A stretch of DNA of 64,000 bases from Prochlorococcus sp. scB243_495K23 (GTDB lineage: Bacteria > Cyanobacteriota > Cyanobacteriia > PCC-6307 > Cyanobiaceae), in the NCBI GenBank assembly GCA_000635495.1, contig JFLW01000084.1, forward strand, positions 28,287-92,286, read 5' to 3'. Shown here piece after piece: positions 27,992 through 37,039 of this stretch. Position 1 is the stretch's first letter. Each line of letters opens with the position of its first letter. The position numbers were made by a program, and so were the translations under genes. The notes beneath the pieces are model-generated. The model saw nothing but the letters and a program-made list of their open reading frames with translations. It searched no databases and was not told the DNA's origin.

Positions 27992-28633
27992 TTAAAGAGC
28001 TATTAATTTATCATCGCTAATTATTCTTGAAATTCCTCTCGATATTAAAATAGGAGCTACAATTTTAAAAACTTCTGTATTAGGCACTTTAATAACTTTT
28101 TGTTCTTTTGTACAAGATCTTTTTGCTTTTTTTAAATCTTCAAAAATTTCGATCGTTTTTCTTTCTAATTCATCATTAGATAGAAATGACCAATTTGGAT
28201 AATCTTTTAAATATTTTGTTTCTATTTCTGTTTTTTTATCAATAATCAAATAAACAATATTTGGAAATCTAATTTCTGAAATTGGTATCGAAGATAAGTC
28301 TTTTTGCTCAGAATTTTCTATTGCATAATCTAAAGGTGTGATTTCTATAAAAGTATTCATAGATAAAGATTCATCTCCCGAATCTTCCTTTGAAAAATTT
28401 TTATTGGTAAAATTATTAGAAATATTTTCATTACTGCGTTTAATATCGATATCCTTAGTTTTAGCTTTTTGTATTAATTCTTTAAATATTTTTTCACCAA
28501 GATTTTTCCTTAGGTTTCTTGTAATTGTTAACTTTGTACAAATATATTCATCAGCTAATTCATCAACACTTTTGCCTAAATTGAAATCAGCAACTATTTT
28601 ATTTTTTTCCTCTTCTGTAAGTCTTTTTGCCAA
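27992..28633 (-). CDS. HTH-containing hypothetical protein (213 aa)
   Basis: A 213-residue protein. The first ~50 residues look like a helix-turn-helix (KRLTEEEKNKIVADF, then GKSVDELADEYICTKLTITRNLRKNLG), similar to simple transposase/repressor-type HTH. The middle is low-complexity and acidic, and the end (residues ~130-213) is an unassigned alpha/beta region (PNWSFLSNDELERKTIEIFED). It sits at the edge between core genes and the surface-polysaccharide island. A regulatory role is a guess. Confidence 0.7.
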   Translation of the reverse strand: MAKRLTEEEKNKIVADFNLGKSVDELADEYICTKLTITRNLRKNLGEKIFKELIQKAKTKDIDIKRSNENISNNFTNKNFSKEDSGDESLSMNTFIEITPLDYAIENSEQKDLSSIPISEIRFPNIVYLIIDKKTEIETKYLKDYPNWSFLSNDELERKTIEIFEDLKKAKRSCTKEQKVIKVPNTEVFKIVAPILISRGISRIISDDKLIAL

Positions 28634-29280
28634 GATTAATTTTTCTTTAATTATAGTTCTTTATTATAAAAAAAACTTCATCCTTTTTTTATTTTAGATT
28701 CCAATTTTTACATTAAATTTTTCTCAATTTTCTTTGATTCTAAGAAAATTTTTTTAAGTTATTTATATTGTGATTTATATTTAATATATGTTTTTCAAAT
28801 TTATTGCTTGTGAATTTTATCCGAAGAATTGAAAAATATATTCCAAGTTAGAATAGGTAAAATATTTTCAAGAAAACTTACTTAACTTCACAAATATAAT
28901 ATAAAGATATTTAAAGGATCAAAAAAATCATATTTTTAAGATTATAAATTACAAATAAATCATATATTCAAATTAATGTCTCTAGAAATATTTAATTTAT
29001 AAAATATTTTATTTAGCTTAGATTAGTAATAATTTTTCTAACTTACTTTATATAAATGTCTTAATTATATTAAAAGATTGGTTGGGAAGATAAGGAATCT
29101 AAACTTCAGATAAGTGCTCCGAAAAAATAATTAATTATTTTCAAAGAAACATTTTGTATTTAATTACATATATATAAATATTGAATTTTTAACCTATTCA
29201 AGTCTTAGTATTGCAATTATCAATAGCATGATCTTAAATAAAATTAACAAAAAGAGGATACTTAAAAACCTCAATATTAA
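28634..29280. other. Gene-free, very AT-rich gap at the island edge
   Basis: No credible gene was found in these 647 bases. The plus strand has a 7-bp A/T hairpin (28728-28734 with 28742-28748) followed by seven T, too weak to call a terminator. A less AT-rich patch at 29074-29130 has an 18-codon open frame ending in QISAPKK and a stop, which may be the tail of a decayed gene. The remainder is low-complexity A/T and may contain promoters for the GT2 gene. Confidence 0.5.
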
Positions 29281-30126
29281 ATGAAGAAAAAAAATAAAAG
29301 TCCAAAAGTCCAGATTCTATTAGCAACTTATAATGGAGAAAAGTTTTTGCCAGAACAATTAGATTCTATTATTAATCAAGAATATAAATTATGGGAAATC
29401 CTAATTCATGATGATGGTAGCTTTGACAATACTATGTCAATATTAAAAAAATATCAAAAGAATTATCCAAAAAATATCAAATTACTAATTGATCAAAAAA
29501 TTTTCTCGAGTGCCAGCAAAAATTTTTTTCATTTAATTGAAAACAGATCTAAAGAAGCAAATTTATATTGCCTATGTGATCAAGATGATATATGGCATAA
29601 GAAAAAACTAGACATAATAATTGAAAGATATCATTCAAAAGATTATAAAAAACCTTTATTAATTCATTCAGATCTTTCCTTAATAGATTCAGAAGGAAAA
29701 TTATTAAAAAAGTCTCATAATAAATTAATTAACTTCCAAAAAAATTTTGTTACTAAGGAAACATGTCTTTATTATAATCCCGTACCAGGATGCGCAATGA
29801 CAATAAATTCATCTTTAGCGGATAAAATTTATTACTCAAAATATATGGTAATGCACGATTGGTGGATCCTGTTGTCTGCCATTAATGCAAACACTTCTAT
29901 TGTTTATATAAATTTTCCACTTGTTAAATACAGACAACATATGGGTAATGTATTAGGCTATAAAAAAATAAACATTTTTATATTAATCATTAGATTATTT
30001 TTTAAAATTCCACAATATTTTAAAAATGTTAAAAAAGCCCATGCCCAATCAAAACAATTCTGCAATCAATCAGGATTACAATATTTCATTAAATTAGTCT
30101 TTCATCAGGTGAAAATGAATCTATGA
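29281..30126 (+). CDS. GT2-family glycosyltransferase
   Basis: A 281-residue GT-A enzyme. The N-terminus KVQILLATYNGEKFLPEQL and LIHDDGSFDNT are the nucleotide-sugar start and first acidic motif; DQDDIWHKKKLDII holds the DxD-type metal site and YNPVPGCAMTINSS and HDWWI the acceptor side. This pattern is typical of rhamnosyl- or similar transferases in O-antigen clusters. It stands alone on its strand before the island's main body. Donor is not determinable. Confidence 0.88.
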   Translation: MKKKNKSPKVQILLATYNGEKFLPEQLDSIINQEYKLWEILIHDDGSFDNTMSILKKYQKNYPKNIKLLIDQKIFSSASKNFFHLIENRSKEANLYCLCDQDDIWHKKKLDIIIERYHSKDYKKPLLIHSDLSLIDSEGKLLKKSHNKLINFQKNFVTKETCLYYNPVPGCAMTINSSLADKIYYSKYMVMHDWWILLSAINANTSIVYINFPLVKYRQHMGNVLGYKKINIFILIIRLFFKIPQYFKNVKKAHAQSKQFCNQSGLQYFIKLVFHQVKMNL

Positions 30127-30141
30127 AAAAATTTATTTTAA

Positions 30142-31320
30142 TTAAAATCCTAAACTTAATCTAAACACCCATTTAAGTTCATCAAATTTATTCAACTTAT
30201 AATTATCAATATGATCAGAAATTTGAACTGCAAATGTACCTCTTAACGGTATCTCATGAAAGGGTTTAATAGACGATCCTAAGAGAAACCATTTACTATT
30301 ATATTCAAAAAATGTTGAGAAATTTTCACTAAAAACCCTTGAAATAGAAAAAACGGGGGCCCAGCATAATCTTCTCTGATGATTAATTTCAGTTCCTGAA
30401 CCACCTAACAAATTACTGCAAAGAAATTTTATGTTTCCTTCCGCCATTCTCCCTGTTGCGAATCCAAAAGTATAAATATCTAGAGGGAATTCACCAGTTT
30501 TATTATTACTCCATTTAGCCTTTGATAGGGTCAAATAAATATCTCTTCCAGTATCAGTTAAACCATCAAAATGCAGTAATTGTTCTGCACCAAATGCGAA
30601 TCCCTCAGTTGGAGAAATTTTACGATCAATCCTAAATCCAAGAGATTGTCCTTCACCTACTGAGGTCGATCCTCCCGTAGCATTACCAAAATATACACTT
30701 CTTATTCCATAATTTAATCCAAAACTTGTTTTTTCATTATTTAAAAATTGATAATAAAATTGTCCGACAGCGTCACCTTCATTCCAACCCCAAAAACTTT
30801 TTCCTTTTCTACCTTTCTCAAACCTTCCGCTATGTCCTCTTACAGAAGTATCAAATTTATAATTGCTATTCCATTTAAATCCTGGAGGGACTAGCCAACT
30901 AATATCTGGCCCAACCTTTTTATTATTAAATACTAATGATCTATTTAAAGAACTTATATCCTCTTTATTTTTTTTTGGTAAATCTTGATATCTTATAATT
31001 TCTTTATTTGGAAATATTTTTTCTAATTTTTGCCAAATAATATCCTTTTTCTCTATTTCTTCAGAATTAGTTTTTTTCCATTTAATATTATCAATTTCAG
31101 ATTGATGTTTATTGAAACTAATATCTGAAAATATTTGTTTTTGATAAAAAGTGGGGACAAATAAAAGAAAAAATGTGATAATTTTTACTTTTCTTCTGGC
31201 AACAAAAATATTTTTAAGATTTTCTAAATTGATTAGTTTTTTTATTTCTTTTTTTAAAAAAAATTCAATTTCTGACAAATCTAAATTTCTCAAAATCAAA
31301 AGACTATATATCAGCATCAT
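30142..31320 (-). CDS. Outer-membrane-like beta-rich protein
   Basis: A 392-residue frame. A basic stretch then a hydrophobic run (ARRKVKIITFFLLFVPTFY, residues ~41-60) looks like a signal peptide, so the true start may be nearer than the ATG at 31320, though no later in-frame ATG/GTG was found before it. The rest is rich in aromatic and glycine residues with alternating strands (SFWGWNEGDAVGQFYYQFL, FSTFFEYNSKWFLLGSS). The last residue is Phe after KWVFRLSLG, the C-terminal signature of beta-barrel outer-membrane proteins. Function is unknown. It is convergent with the GT2 gene (15-base gap). Confidence 0.65.
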   Translation of the reverse strand: MMLIYSLLILRNLDLSEIEFFLKKEIKKLINLENLKNIFVARRKVKIITFFLLFVPTFYQKQIFSDISFNKHQSEIDNIKWKKTNSEEIEKKDIIWQKLEKIFPNKEIIRYQDLPKKNKEDISSLNRSLVFNNKKVGPDISWLVPPGFKWNSNYKFDTSVRGHSGRFEKGRKGKSFWGWNEGDAVGQFYYQFLNNEKTSFGLNYGIRSVYFGNATGGSTSVGEGQSLGFRIDRKISPTEGFAFGAEQLLHFDGLTDTGRDIYLTLSKAKWSNNKTGEFPLDIYTFGFATGRMAEGNIKFLCSNLLGGSGTEINHQRRLCWAPVFSISRVFSENFSTFFEYNSKWFLLGSSIKPFHEIPLRGTFAVQISDHIDNYKLNKFDELKWVFRLSLGF

Positions 31321-31541
31321 ACATTATTATTTTTGGGGAATTAGAATTTGATTTAATATTTAAAAAAAATTTTTTAAATTTAAAAATAATTTTAATTATT
31401 TAAAACTAATTTTAATAAAGTATTTTGAGTCTACAAATCTTTAAAAATACAAAGTAATTTAGTTAAAGTCAAATTAATTAGTTATTTATAGATCTATTTT
31501 TTGGAGATCATTTTGATTAAACAAAGAGCATTAATTAATAA

Positions 31542-31646
31542 ATTAGTAAAAATATTTACCAAAATAGTAAAAATATTTACCAAAATAATTTACAACCTGC
31601 TTCAAAAGGATTCGCTTTAAATTTATATAGTAAAGAAAAAAATTAG
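31542..31646 (+). pseudogene. Possible coding remnant (34 codons)
   Basis: An open stretch with no start codon, ending at TAG 31644. The reading gives SKNIYQN twice in tandem, then NNLQPASKGFALNLYSKEKN. The last part looks like ordinary protein sequence rather than A/T noise. It may be the 3' end of a decayed gene, left between the outer-membrane-like gene and rfbA. The call is weak because the fragment is short and could be chance. Confidence 0.2.
31545..31586 (+). repeat. Perfect 21-bp tandem duplication
   Basis: Bases 31545-31565 and 31566-31586 are identical (unit agtaaaaatatttaccaaaa plus t). Each unit has a small inverted repeat GTAAA-aata-TTTAC. A period of 21 keeps a reading frame (seven codons). 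It may be a replication-slippage product or a duplicated protein-binding site. Confidence 0.85.
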
Positions 31647-31838
31647 CTTGGCTGGACTATTTACCTCAAATAATTTTAAATAAAATTTTCAGCGATAATT
31701 GAAGTATAAGAAATTAAAAAAATCTTATCAAAATTGATTTAGCCAAAATAATGCTCTTGAGAATATTTACAAAAAAGGAGGAATAGATATCAAATACCTA
31801 ATTTAATATAATAAAAATTATGTTTATTAATTAAAGTC

Positions 31839-32720
31839 ATGAAAGATATAAAGGGAATAATACTAGCTGGAGGAAAGGGAACTAGACTTTATCCATTAAC
31901 AAAAGTACTTAGCAAACAATTAATGCCTATTTATGATAAACCAATGATTTTCTATCCGCTTACTACGCTTATTCAGGCTGGTATAAAAGATATACTCATA
32001 ATAATTAATCCTTATGACAAAGATTTATTTGAAAGATTATTGGGAAATGGCAATCATTTAGGAATAAAAATTTCTTACGCCGTACAACATAAAGCAGAAG
32101 GCTTAGCCCAAGCATTTCTTATTGGTAAAGAATTTATAGGATCATCTAATGTTGCATTGATTCTTGGTGATAATTTATTTCATGGAGAAACATTAGAAAC
32201 TCATTTTGCTAAAAGTCAAAGTAAAAAAATTGGTGCCACTGTATTTGCATATCCTGTGAAAAATCCTGAAAGATATGGCGTTGCAAATTTTGACAATAAG
32301 GGGAATATAATATCTATAGAAGAGAAACCTAAATCACCTAAGAGTAAATATGCAATTACTGGCATATATTTCTTTGATAATTCAGTCATTGAAAAAGCCG
32401 AAGAAGTTAAACCATCATCTCGAGGTGAGCTTGAGATAGCTGATTTAATTATGATGTATTTAGAAGAGAAAACTTTACATGTGGAAAAGTTTGGGAGTGG
32501 AATTGCATGGCTTGATACCGGAAGTCATGAGTCACTTCTTGCAGCTTCTAGCTACGTAAAAATTGTAGAAGAGAGGCAAGGATTAAAACTTGGTTGCCCT
32601 GAGGAGATTTCCTGGAGAAAAGGCTTAATCTCTGACGAGCAGTTAATTGAATTATCAAAACCGCTTCTTAAAAGCGGATACGGTAAATATCTAATTGAAA
32701 AATTAAATATGAATAATTAA
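31839..32720 (+). CDS. rfbA: Glucose-1-phosphate thymidylyltransferase
   Basis: A 293-residue nucleotidyltransferase that makes dTDP-glucose from dTTP and glucose 1-phosphate, the first step to dTDP-L-rhamnose. The signature is LAGGKGTRLYPLTKVLSKQ with MPIYDKPMIFYPL; LILGDNLFHG holds the metal-binding Asp and EEKPKSPKSKYAITGIYF the sugar site. Length is typical of RmlA. It opens the rfbA-C-D-B operon, with 17 bases to rfbC. Confidence 0.97.
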   Translation: MKDIKGIILAGGKGTRLYPLTKVLSKQLMPIYDKPMIFYPLTTLIQAGIKDILIIINPYDKDLFERLLGNGNHLGIKISYAVQHKAEGLAQAFLIGKEFIGSSNVALILGDNLFHGETLETHFAKSQSKKIGATVFAYPVKNPERYGVANFDNKGNIISIEEKPKSPKSKYAITGIYFFDNSVIEKAEEVKPSSRGELEIADLIMMYLEEKTLHVEKFGSGIAWLDTGSHESLLAASSYVKIVEERQGLKLGCPEEISWRKGLISDEQLIELSKPLLKSGYGKYLIEKLNMNN

Positions 32721-32737
32721 TTCAACCTCCCTAATCC

Positions 32738-33328
32738 ATGGAATATTCAGTTGTCAATTCTAATAAAGGTAATTTGATCAAAGGGCCATTGATCATTAAA
32801 CCTAAAATTTTCTTTGACAATAGAGGCTATTTTTATGAGAGTTGGAATCATTTAGAATTTAATAAAACCATTTCTAGAAAAATTCATTTTGTACAGGATA
32901 ATCACTCCCTAACAAAATATGGTGTATTAAGGGGATTACATTATCAATTAGAACCTAAAGCTCAGGCTAAACTTGTTAGATGCACAAGAGGTGAAGTTTT
33001 TGATGTTTTAGTCGATCTTAGGAAAGACTCAGATACATATGGTGAATGGTCAAGTGTGATATTAAATGAAAAGAATAGAATTCAATTCTGGATTCCTGAA
33101 GGGTTTGTTCATGGATTTATTTCTTTAAAAGCTATTTCAGAGGTTCAATATAAAACTAATGAATATTGGGACAAAGATTATGAAAGATCATTATTTTGGA
33201 AAGATCCAGATCTTAATATAAATTGGCCAGTAGCAGATAATAATGAAAGATATAAAATAAAAACTAGTCATAAAGACTCAGTTGCTCCAACACTTAAAGA
33301 AATTGAAAAATTTGGAGATTTATTTTGA
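32738..33328 (+). CDS. rfbC: dTDP-4-dehydrorhamnose 3,5-epimerase
   Basis: A 196-residue cupin-type epimerase acting on dTDP-4-keto-6-deoxyglucose. Signatures are GVLRGLHYQLEPKAQAKLV, with the catalytic His, then VRCTRGEVFDVLVDLRKDS and WIPEGFVHGFISL. Length is normal for RmlC. Its stop overlaps the next gene's TTG start by 3 bases (TTGA), which suggests translational coupling. Confidence 0.96.
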   Translation: MEYSVVNSNKGNLIKGPLIIKPKIFFDNRGYFYESWNHLEFNKTISRKIHFVQDNHSLTKYGVLRGLHYQLEPKAQAKLVRCTRGEVFDVLVDLRKDSDTYGEWSSVILNEKNRIQFWIPEGFVHGFISLKAISEVQYKTNEYWDKDYERSLFWKDPDLNINWPVADNNERYKIKTSHKDSVAPTLKEIEKFGDLF

Positions 33329-34233
33329 TTAAGGTCTTACTTACGGGTTCTCAAGGACAATTAGGTTTTTCTATAAAAAAATTGAAGCCAAAAGGAATTC
33401 AATTAGTGAGTCTCGATAAAGATCAATTTGATCTTTCTAAAATAGCTAATATAAAAAATAATTTAGAGGATATAAAACCAGATTTTATTATTAATTGTGG
33501 TGCTTATACTAATGTGGATATGGCTGAAAATGAAAAAGAAAATGTTATGAATATTAATGCAAATAGTGTAAAAGAAATTGCACTATATCTAAAAAAACAT
33601 GGCGGTAATTTAATTCAAATAAGTACTGATTATGTATTTGATGGACTTAGCTCAAAAGCCTATAAAGTAAATGACAAAATTTGTCCTTTAAATCAATATG
33701 GTTTATCAAAAGCTAAATCAGAAAAATTTATTGGAGAAATACTCGGCAAAACAAATCAAGGAATGGTGATTAGAACAAGTTGGTTAATGGGATCTATTGG
33801 CAAGAATTTTCTCTTAACAATGATTAAACTACATCAATCAAAAAAGGAGATAAATGTAGTTTCAGATCAAATTAGTTGTCCCACCAGCACAAAAACACTT
33901 GCAGAAGCCTGCTGGAAAGCTCTTAAATTAAAATTAGAAAGAAATATTTATAAAGATAATTTTATGCCAATTTTACATTGGTGTGACAACGGAATTGCAA
34001 GTTGGTACGATATCGCCATAGCTATTGGAGAAATTAGCACTAAAAATGGATTATTAAATTCCCCAGCATTTATTAATCCTGTCAAAAGCGAAAATTATCC
34101 AACAAAAGCAAAGAGACCAAGATTTTCTCTTCTTGATTGCAACTCATCTAGAGACTTTTTAGGATTAAAAGGTGAATATTGGAGGGAATCCTTAGAGGTT
34201 TCAATAAATTCAATTATTAAAAATAAAAAATGA
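33325..34233 (+). CDS. rfbD: dTDP-4-dehydrorhamnose reductase
   Basis: A 302-residue short-chain dehydrogenase that performs the final NAD(P)H reduction to dTDP-L-rhamnose. The start is TTG at 33325, overlapping the rfbC stop. The nucleotide site is LLTGSQGQLGFSI, the catalytic Ser/Thr region is QISTDYVFDG and the Tyr-x3-Lys is YGLSK. The C-terminal RPRFSLLDCN is RmlD-like. It overlaps rfbB by 4 bases (ATGA). Confidence 0.96.
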   Translation: MIKVLLTGSQGQLGFSIKKLKPKGIQLVSLDKDQFDLSKIANIKNNLEDIKPDFIINCGAYTNVDMAENEKENVMNINANSVKEIALYLKKHGGNLIQISTDYVFDGLSSKAYKVNDKICPLNQYGLSKAKSEKFIGEILGKTNQGMVIRTSWLMGSIGKNFLLTMIKLHQSKKEINVVSDQISCPTSTKTLAEACWKALKLKLERNIYKDNFMPILHWCDNGIASWYDIAIAIGEISTKNGLLNSPAFINPVKSENYPTKAKRPRFSLLDCNSSRDFLGLKGEYWRESLEVSINSIIKNKK

Positions 34234-35345
34234 CTCAAAGAGACAGAGATTTTATTGACTATTCCCCTTTTGAGGAAACTTATAAAAAAATACTTATTAC
34301 AGGTGGACTAGGTTTTATTGGTAGTGCCCTTATTTTTAGATTACTAAAAAAAACAAATGTTAAAATTTTTAATATTGATAAATTAGTTCAGAAAAACAAC
34401 TTATTGTCGGTTAATAATCAATTCTCCTGTTATGGAAAGTCTAGATATCAATTCTTAAATCATGACTTAAAAGATAATGAAAATTTAAAAAAAATATTTG
34501 AGGAATCTGATCCTGATATAGTTTTTCATTTGGCTGCAGAAAGTCATGTGGATAGATCAATTGAATCGCCAAGAAACTTTTTAGAAAGTAATGTAATTGG
34601 GACATTTAATCTATTAGAAAATGCATTAATTTATTTTAAAAATCTTCCAATAAATAGAAAATCTAATTTTAAATTTTTGCATATAAGTACGGATGAAGTA
34701 TTTGGTTCACTAGGTAAATCAGGATTATTTAATGAGAAATCAAATTACAACCCCATGAGTCCTTATTCAGCTACTAAGGCAGCCAGTGACCACTTAGTTG
34801 ATTCTTGGTTTCATACTTTTGGGCTCCCATGTTTAGTAAGTAATTGTAGTAATAATTTTGGACCCAGACAATTCCCAGATAAGTTAATTCCAACCATAAT
34901 AATTAATGCTTTAAATTCAAAACCAATTCCAATATATGGGAATGGATTGAATATTCGTGATTGGCTGTTTGTTGAAGATCATATTAATGCATTATTACTA
35001 ATGGCTACTAAAGGCAAACCAGGGTCTCATTATTGTATCGGAGGAGGCGAAGAAAAAAGCAATATTAATATATGTAAGAAAATATGTACTTTATTAGATG
35101 ATTTAAAACCGCAACAAACTCCTTACTCATCTCTTATCGAGTTTGTTGAAGACAGACCTGGGCATGATTTCAGATATGGAATTAATCCTACATTAATTTT
35201 AAAAGAACTTGGTTGGAAACCACTTTTTAAATTTGATCAAACAATCAAAAAAACTATAATTTGGTATCTTAGAAACCAAGATTGGGTTAAATTTGTTAAT
35301 CAAGAATCAGGTTTTAAAGGTGAAAGATTGGGAATCTTAAAGTAA
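34230..35345 (+). CDS. rfbB: dTDP-glucose 4,6-dehydratase
   Basis: A 371-residue extended short-chain dehydrogenase converting dTDP-glucose to the 4-keto-6-deoxy sugar. Signatures are ILITGGLGFIGSALIF, HLAAESHVDRSI, HISTDEVFGSLG and the catalytic YSATK with Lys. It has about 17 extra N-terminal residues (DFIDYSPFEETYKK) compared with standard RmlB. The order rfbA-C-D-B differs from the common rfbB-D-A-C of enterobacteria. About 280 bases without a gene separate it from tRNA-Arg. Confidence 0.96.
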   Translation: MTQRDRDFIDYSPFEETYKKILITGGLGFIGSALIFRLLKKTNVKIFNIDKLVQKNNLLSVNNQFSCYGKSRYQFLNHDLKDNENLKKIFEESDPDIVFHLAAESHVDRSIESPRNFLESNVIGTFNLLENALIYFKNLPINRKSNFKFLHISTDEVFGSLGKSGLFNEKSNYNPMSPYSATKAASDHLVDSWFHTFGLPCLVSNCSNNFGPRQFPDKLIPTIIINALNSKPIPIYGNGLNIRDWLFVEDHINALLLMATKGKPGSHYCIGGGEEKSNINICKKICTLLDDLKPQQTPYSSLIEFVEDRPGHDFRYGINPTLILKELGWKPLFKFDQTIKKTIIWYLRNQDWVKFVNQESGFKGERLGILK

Positions 35346-35627
35346 TTACAAATCATTCAAAATTCTTATTTAAAAATTGAGAATAGATTATTAAATATAA
35401 TTGATTATATAAATTTAATTTTCCAGAGAGAAGAGATGTAAATTTTATTGCTATCAAAAAATAATTTAATAATATATAGTATTTCTTTTTGGTAATTTAC
35501 TTGTTGAGTGAGCATAGCTGTTTTAAAATAAAAAAGTTATTTGAGTAATTATCAAGAGGACTGTTTTAACAGCGTTATTTTCTATCTCTTTAATCAGTTC
35601 TGCAAGCAATAACCTCAAAAACCTCTA

Positions 35628-35701
<74 letters not shown>

Positions 35702-35723
35702 TTAAGTTAAAAAGCTAAAAATA

Positions 35724-37037
35724 ATGGGTTATTTATCAAATAATTTTTTTAACAAAATTAACTCACTTATTACGGGTCAATACTTATTTTTAATTGGTAT
35801 TTTCTTTCTCCCTTCCACTTTATTTATTAGTTTATTTTTTTTGTTGCCTGCAGCAGTACTTGGAACAATAAAAAATAATGAAAGTTACTTAAATGATAAT
35901 TGGAGTAAATCATTCTTCCTCTGTGGAATTTTAATGACTTTCAGCTCAATTCTTCAAAAATTTTTTATCGAAAATAATTACTCCAATATCTGGGATCCAA
36001 ATTTATCCATTATAGGATTATCAAATTGGCTTCCATTTTTTTGGTTATTTTGGGCTTTACAACCTTACCTAAAGACAAAAAAGCAGAGGAATATTACTGC
36101 ATTGGCAATAGTTTCTGGAACTTTCCCAGTATTAATATCAGGATTTGGTCAATATTTCTTCAAATGGCATGGTCCTTTTGAAATTTGGAATGGTTTAATA
36201 ATTTGGTATCAGAGGCCCATAGAATATCCCGCAGGATTGAGCGGTTTATTTAATAATCAAAACTATGCAGGTTCTTGGATAAACTTTGCTTGGCCATTTA
36301 GCATTGCATTTGTAATTGACAAGTCTCAAAAATTCATAAAAAAAGTATTCGCTATAAACTTTTTATTATCCATTGGTCTAGCGGCTTTCCTTACTAATTC
36401 AAGAAATGCTTGGGCAGGAATATTAATTTCATTACCTATTGTTATAGGTCTAGAAAGTTTTTTTTGGTTAATCCCACTTTTTACCCTAATTATAATTTTA
36501 ATTTTATTTTGTACATCAGATTATTTATCTGGAGATATACAAAATTTCTTAAGATCAATTATTCCACAGCAAGTTTGGATGGAGTTCTCTGAAGAAGGTT
36601 TTAAGGATATAGATGTTTCTAGAATAGAAATTCTGAAAAGCGCAATTTTGTTACTATTGAAAAACCCACTATTTGGGATTGGAGCAGCATCTTTTTCAGC
36701 AATTTATGCATACCAAACAGGTTTTTGGAAAGGACATTCTCATAACTTAATTATTGAATTTGCAATTAGTTATGGAATCCCAGCAACGATTATAATTTTA
36801 ATTACTATTTCATCAATATTATTTTTATCAGGTAAAAAAATTTTTTTAAATCAAAGATTAATAAATAAAAAAGATTTTTATGAAAGAGCATGGTGGTGCT
36901 CTACTTTTTATTTTTTAATATCACAATTAGCAGATATACAATACTTTGATGGAAAAATCTCAATATTATTTTGGGTACTTTTAGCTGGATTAAAAAACAT
37001 ACTTAATCAACCCAAATCTTATGATTTAGTAAATTAA
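35724..37037 (+). CDS. O-antigen ligase/polymerase-like membrane protein
   Basis: A 437-residue protein with about ten to twelve hydrophobic helices. A long extracytoplasmic loop, FSEEGFKDIDVSRIEILKS through WKGHSHNLIIEFAI, carries the R-x-...-H-S-H-N pattern of the Wzy/WaaL superfamily. Another recognisable stretch is GLFNNQNYAGSWINFAWP with TNSRNAWAG. It would polymerise O-units or ligate polymer to lipid A-core at the periplasmic face. The same fold is often annotated IctB in cyanobacteria, but location in an LPS cluster favours the glycan role. It is 22 bases downstream of tRNA-Arg and 2 bases before the next gene. Confidence 0.82.
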   Translation: MGYLSNNFFNKINSLITGQYLFLIGIFFLPSTLFISLFFLLPAAVLGTIKNNESYLNDNWSKSFFLCGILMTFSSILQKFFIENNYSNIWDPNLSIIGLSNWLPFFWLFWALQPYLKTKKQRNITALAIVSGTFPVLISGFGQYFFKWHGPFEIWNGLIIWYQRPIEYPAGLSGLFNNQNYAGSWINFAWPFSIAFVIDKSQKFIKKVFAINFLLSIGLAAFLTNSRNAWAGILISLPIVIGLESFFWLIPLFTLIIILILFCTSDYLSGDIQNFLRSIIPQQVWMEFSEEGFKDIDVSRIEILKSAILLLLKNPLFGIGAASFSAIYAYQTGFWKGHSHNLIIEFAISYGIPATIIILITISSILFLSGKKIFLNQRLINKKDFYERAWWCSTFYFLISQLADIQYFDGKISILFWVLLAGLKNILNQPKSYDLVN

Positions 37038-37039
37038 AA

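Larger units (their letters stand above)
31321..31838. other. Gene-free gap before the rhamnose operon
   Basis: These 518 bases carry no intact gene. They hold A/T-only stretches at 31355-31420, a perfect 21-bp tandem duplication (31545-31586), a 34-codon open fragment (31542-31646) that may be a gene remnant, and a GGAGG at 31778 that does not precede a sizeable frame. The promoter of the rfbA operon should lie near the end but no confident -35/-10 pair was recognised. Confidence 0.5.

Noticed and set aside
28728..28755. Hairpin plus T7 tract
   Set aside because: The 7-bp stem is nearly all A-T, and no plus-strand gene ends just before it, so a terminator call is not supported.
29228..29284. 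18-residue leader-like frame whose TGA overlaps the GT2 ATG
   Set aside because: It resembles a coupled leader peptide, but its codons are low-complexity and a chance frame is likely in such AT-rich DNA.
35724..37037. IctB bicarbonate-transport annotation
   Set aside because: The same fold is used for O-antigen ligases, and the cluster context and HSHN loop favour the glycan role.
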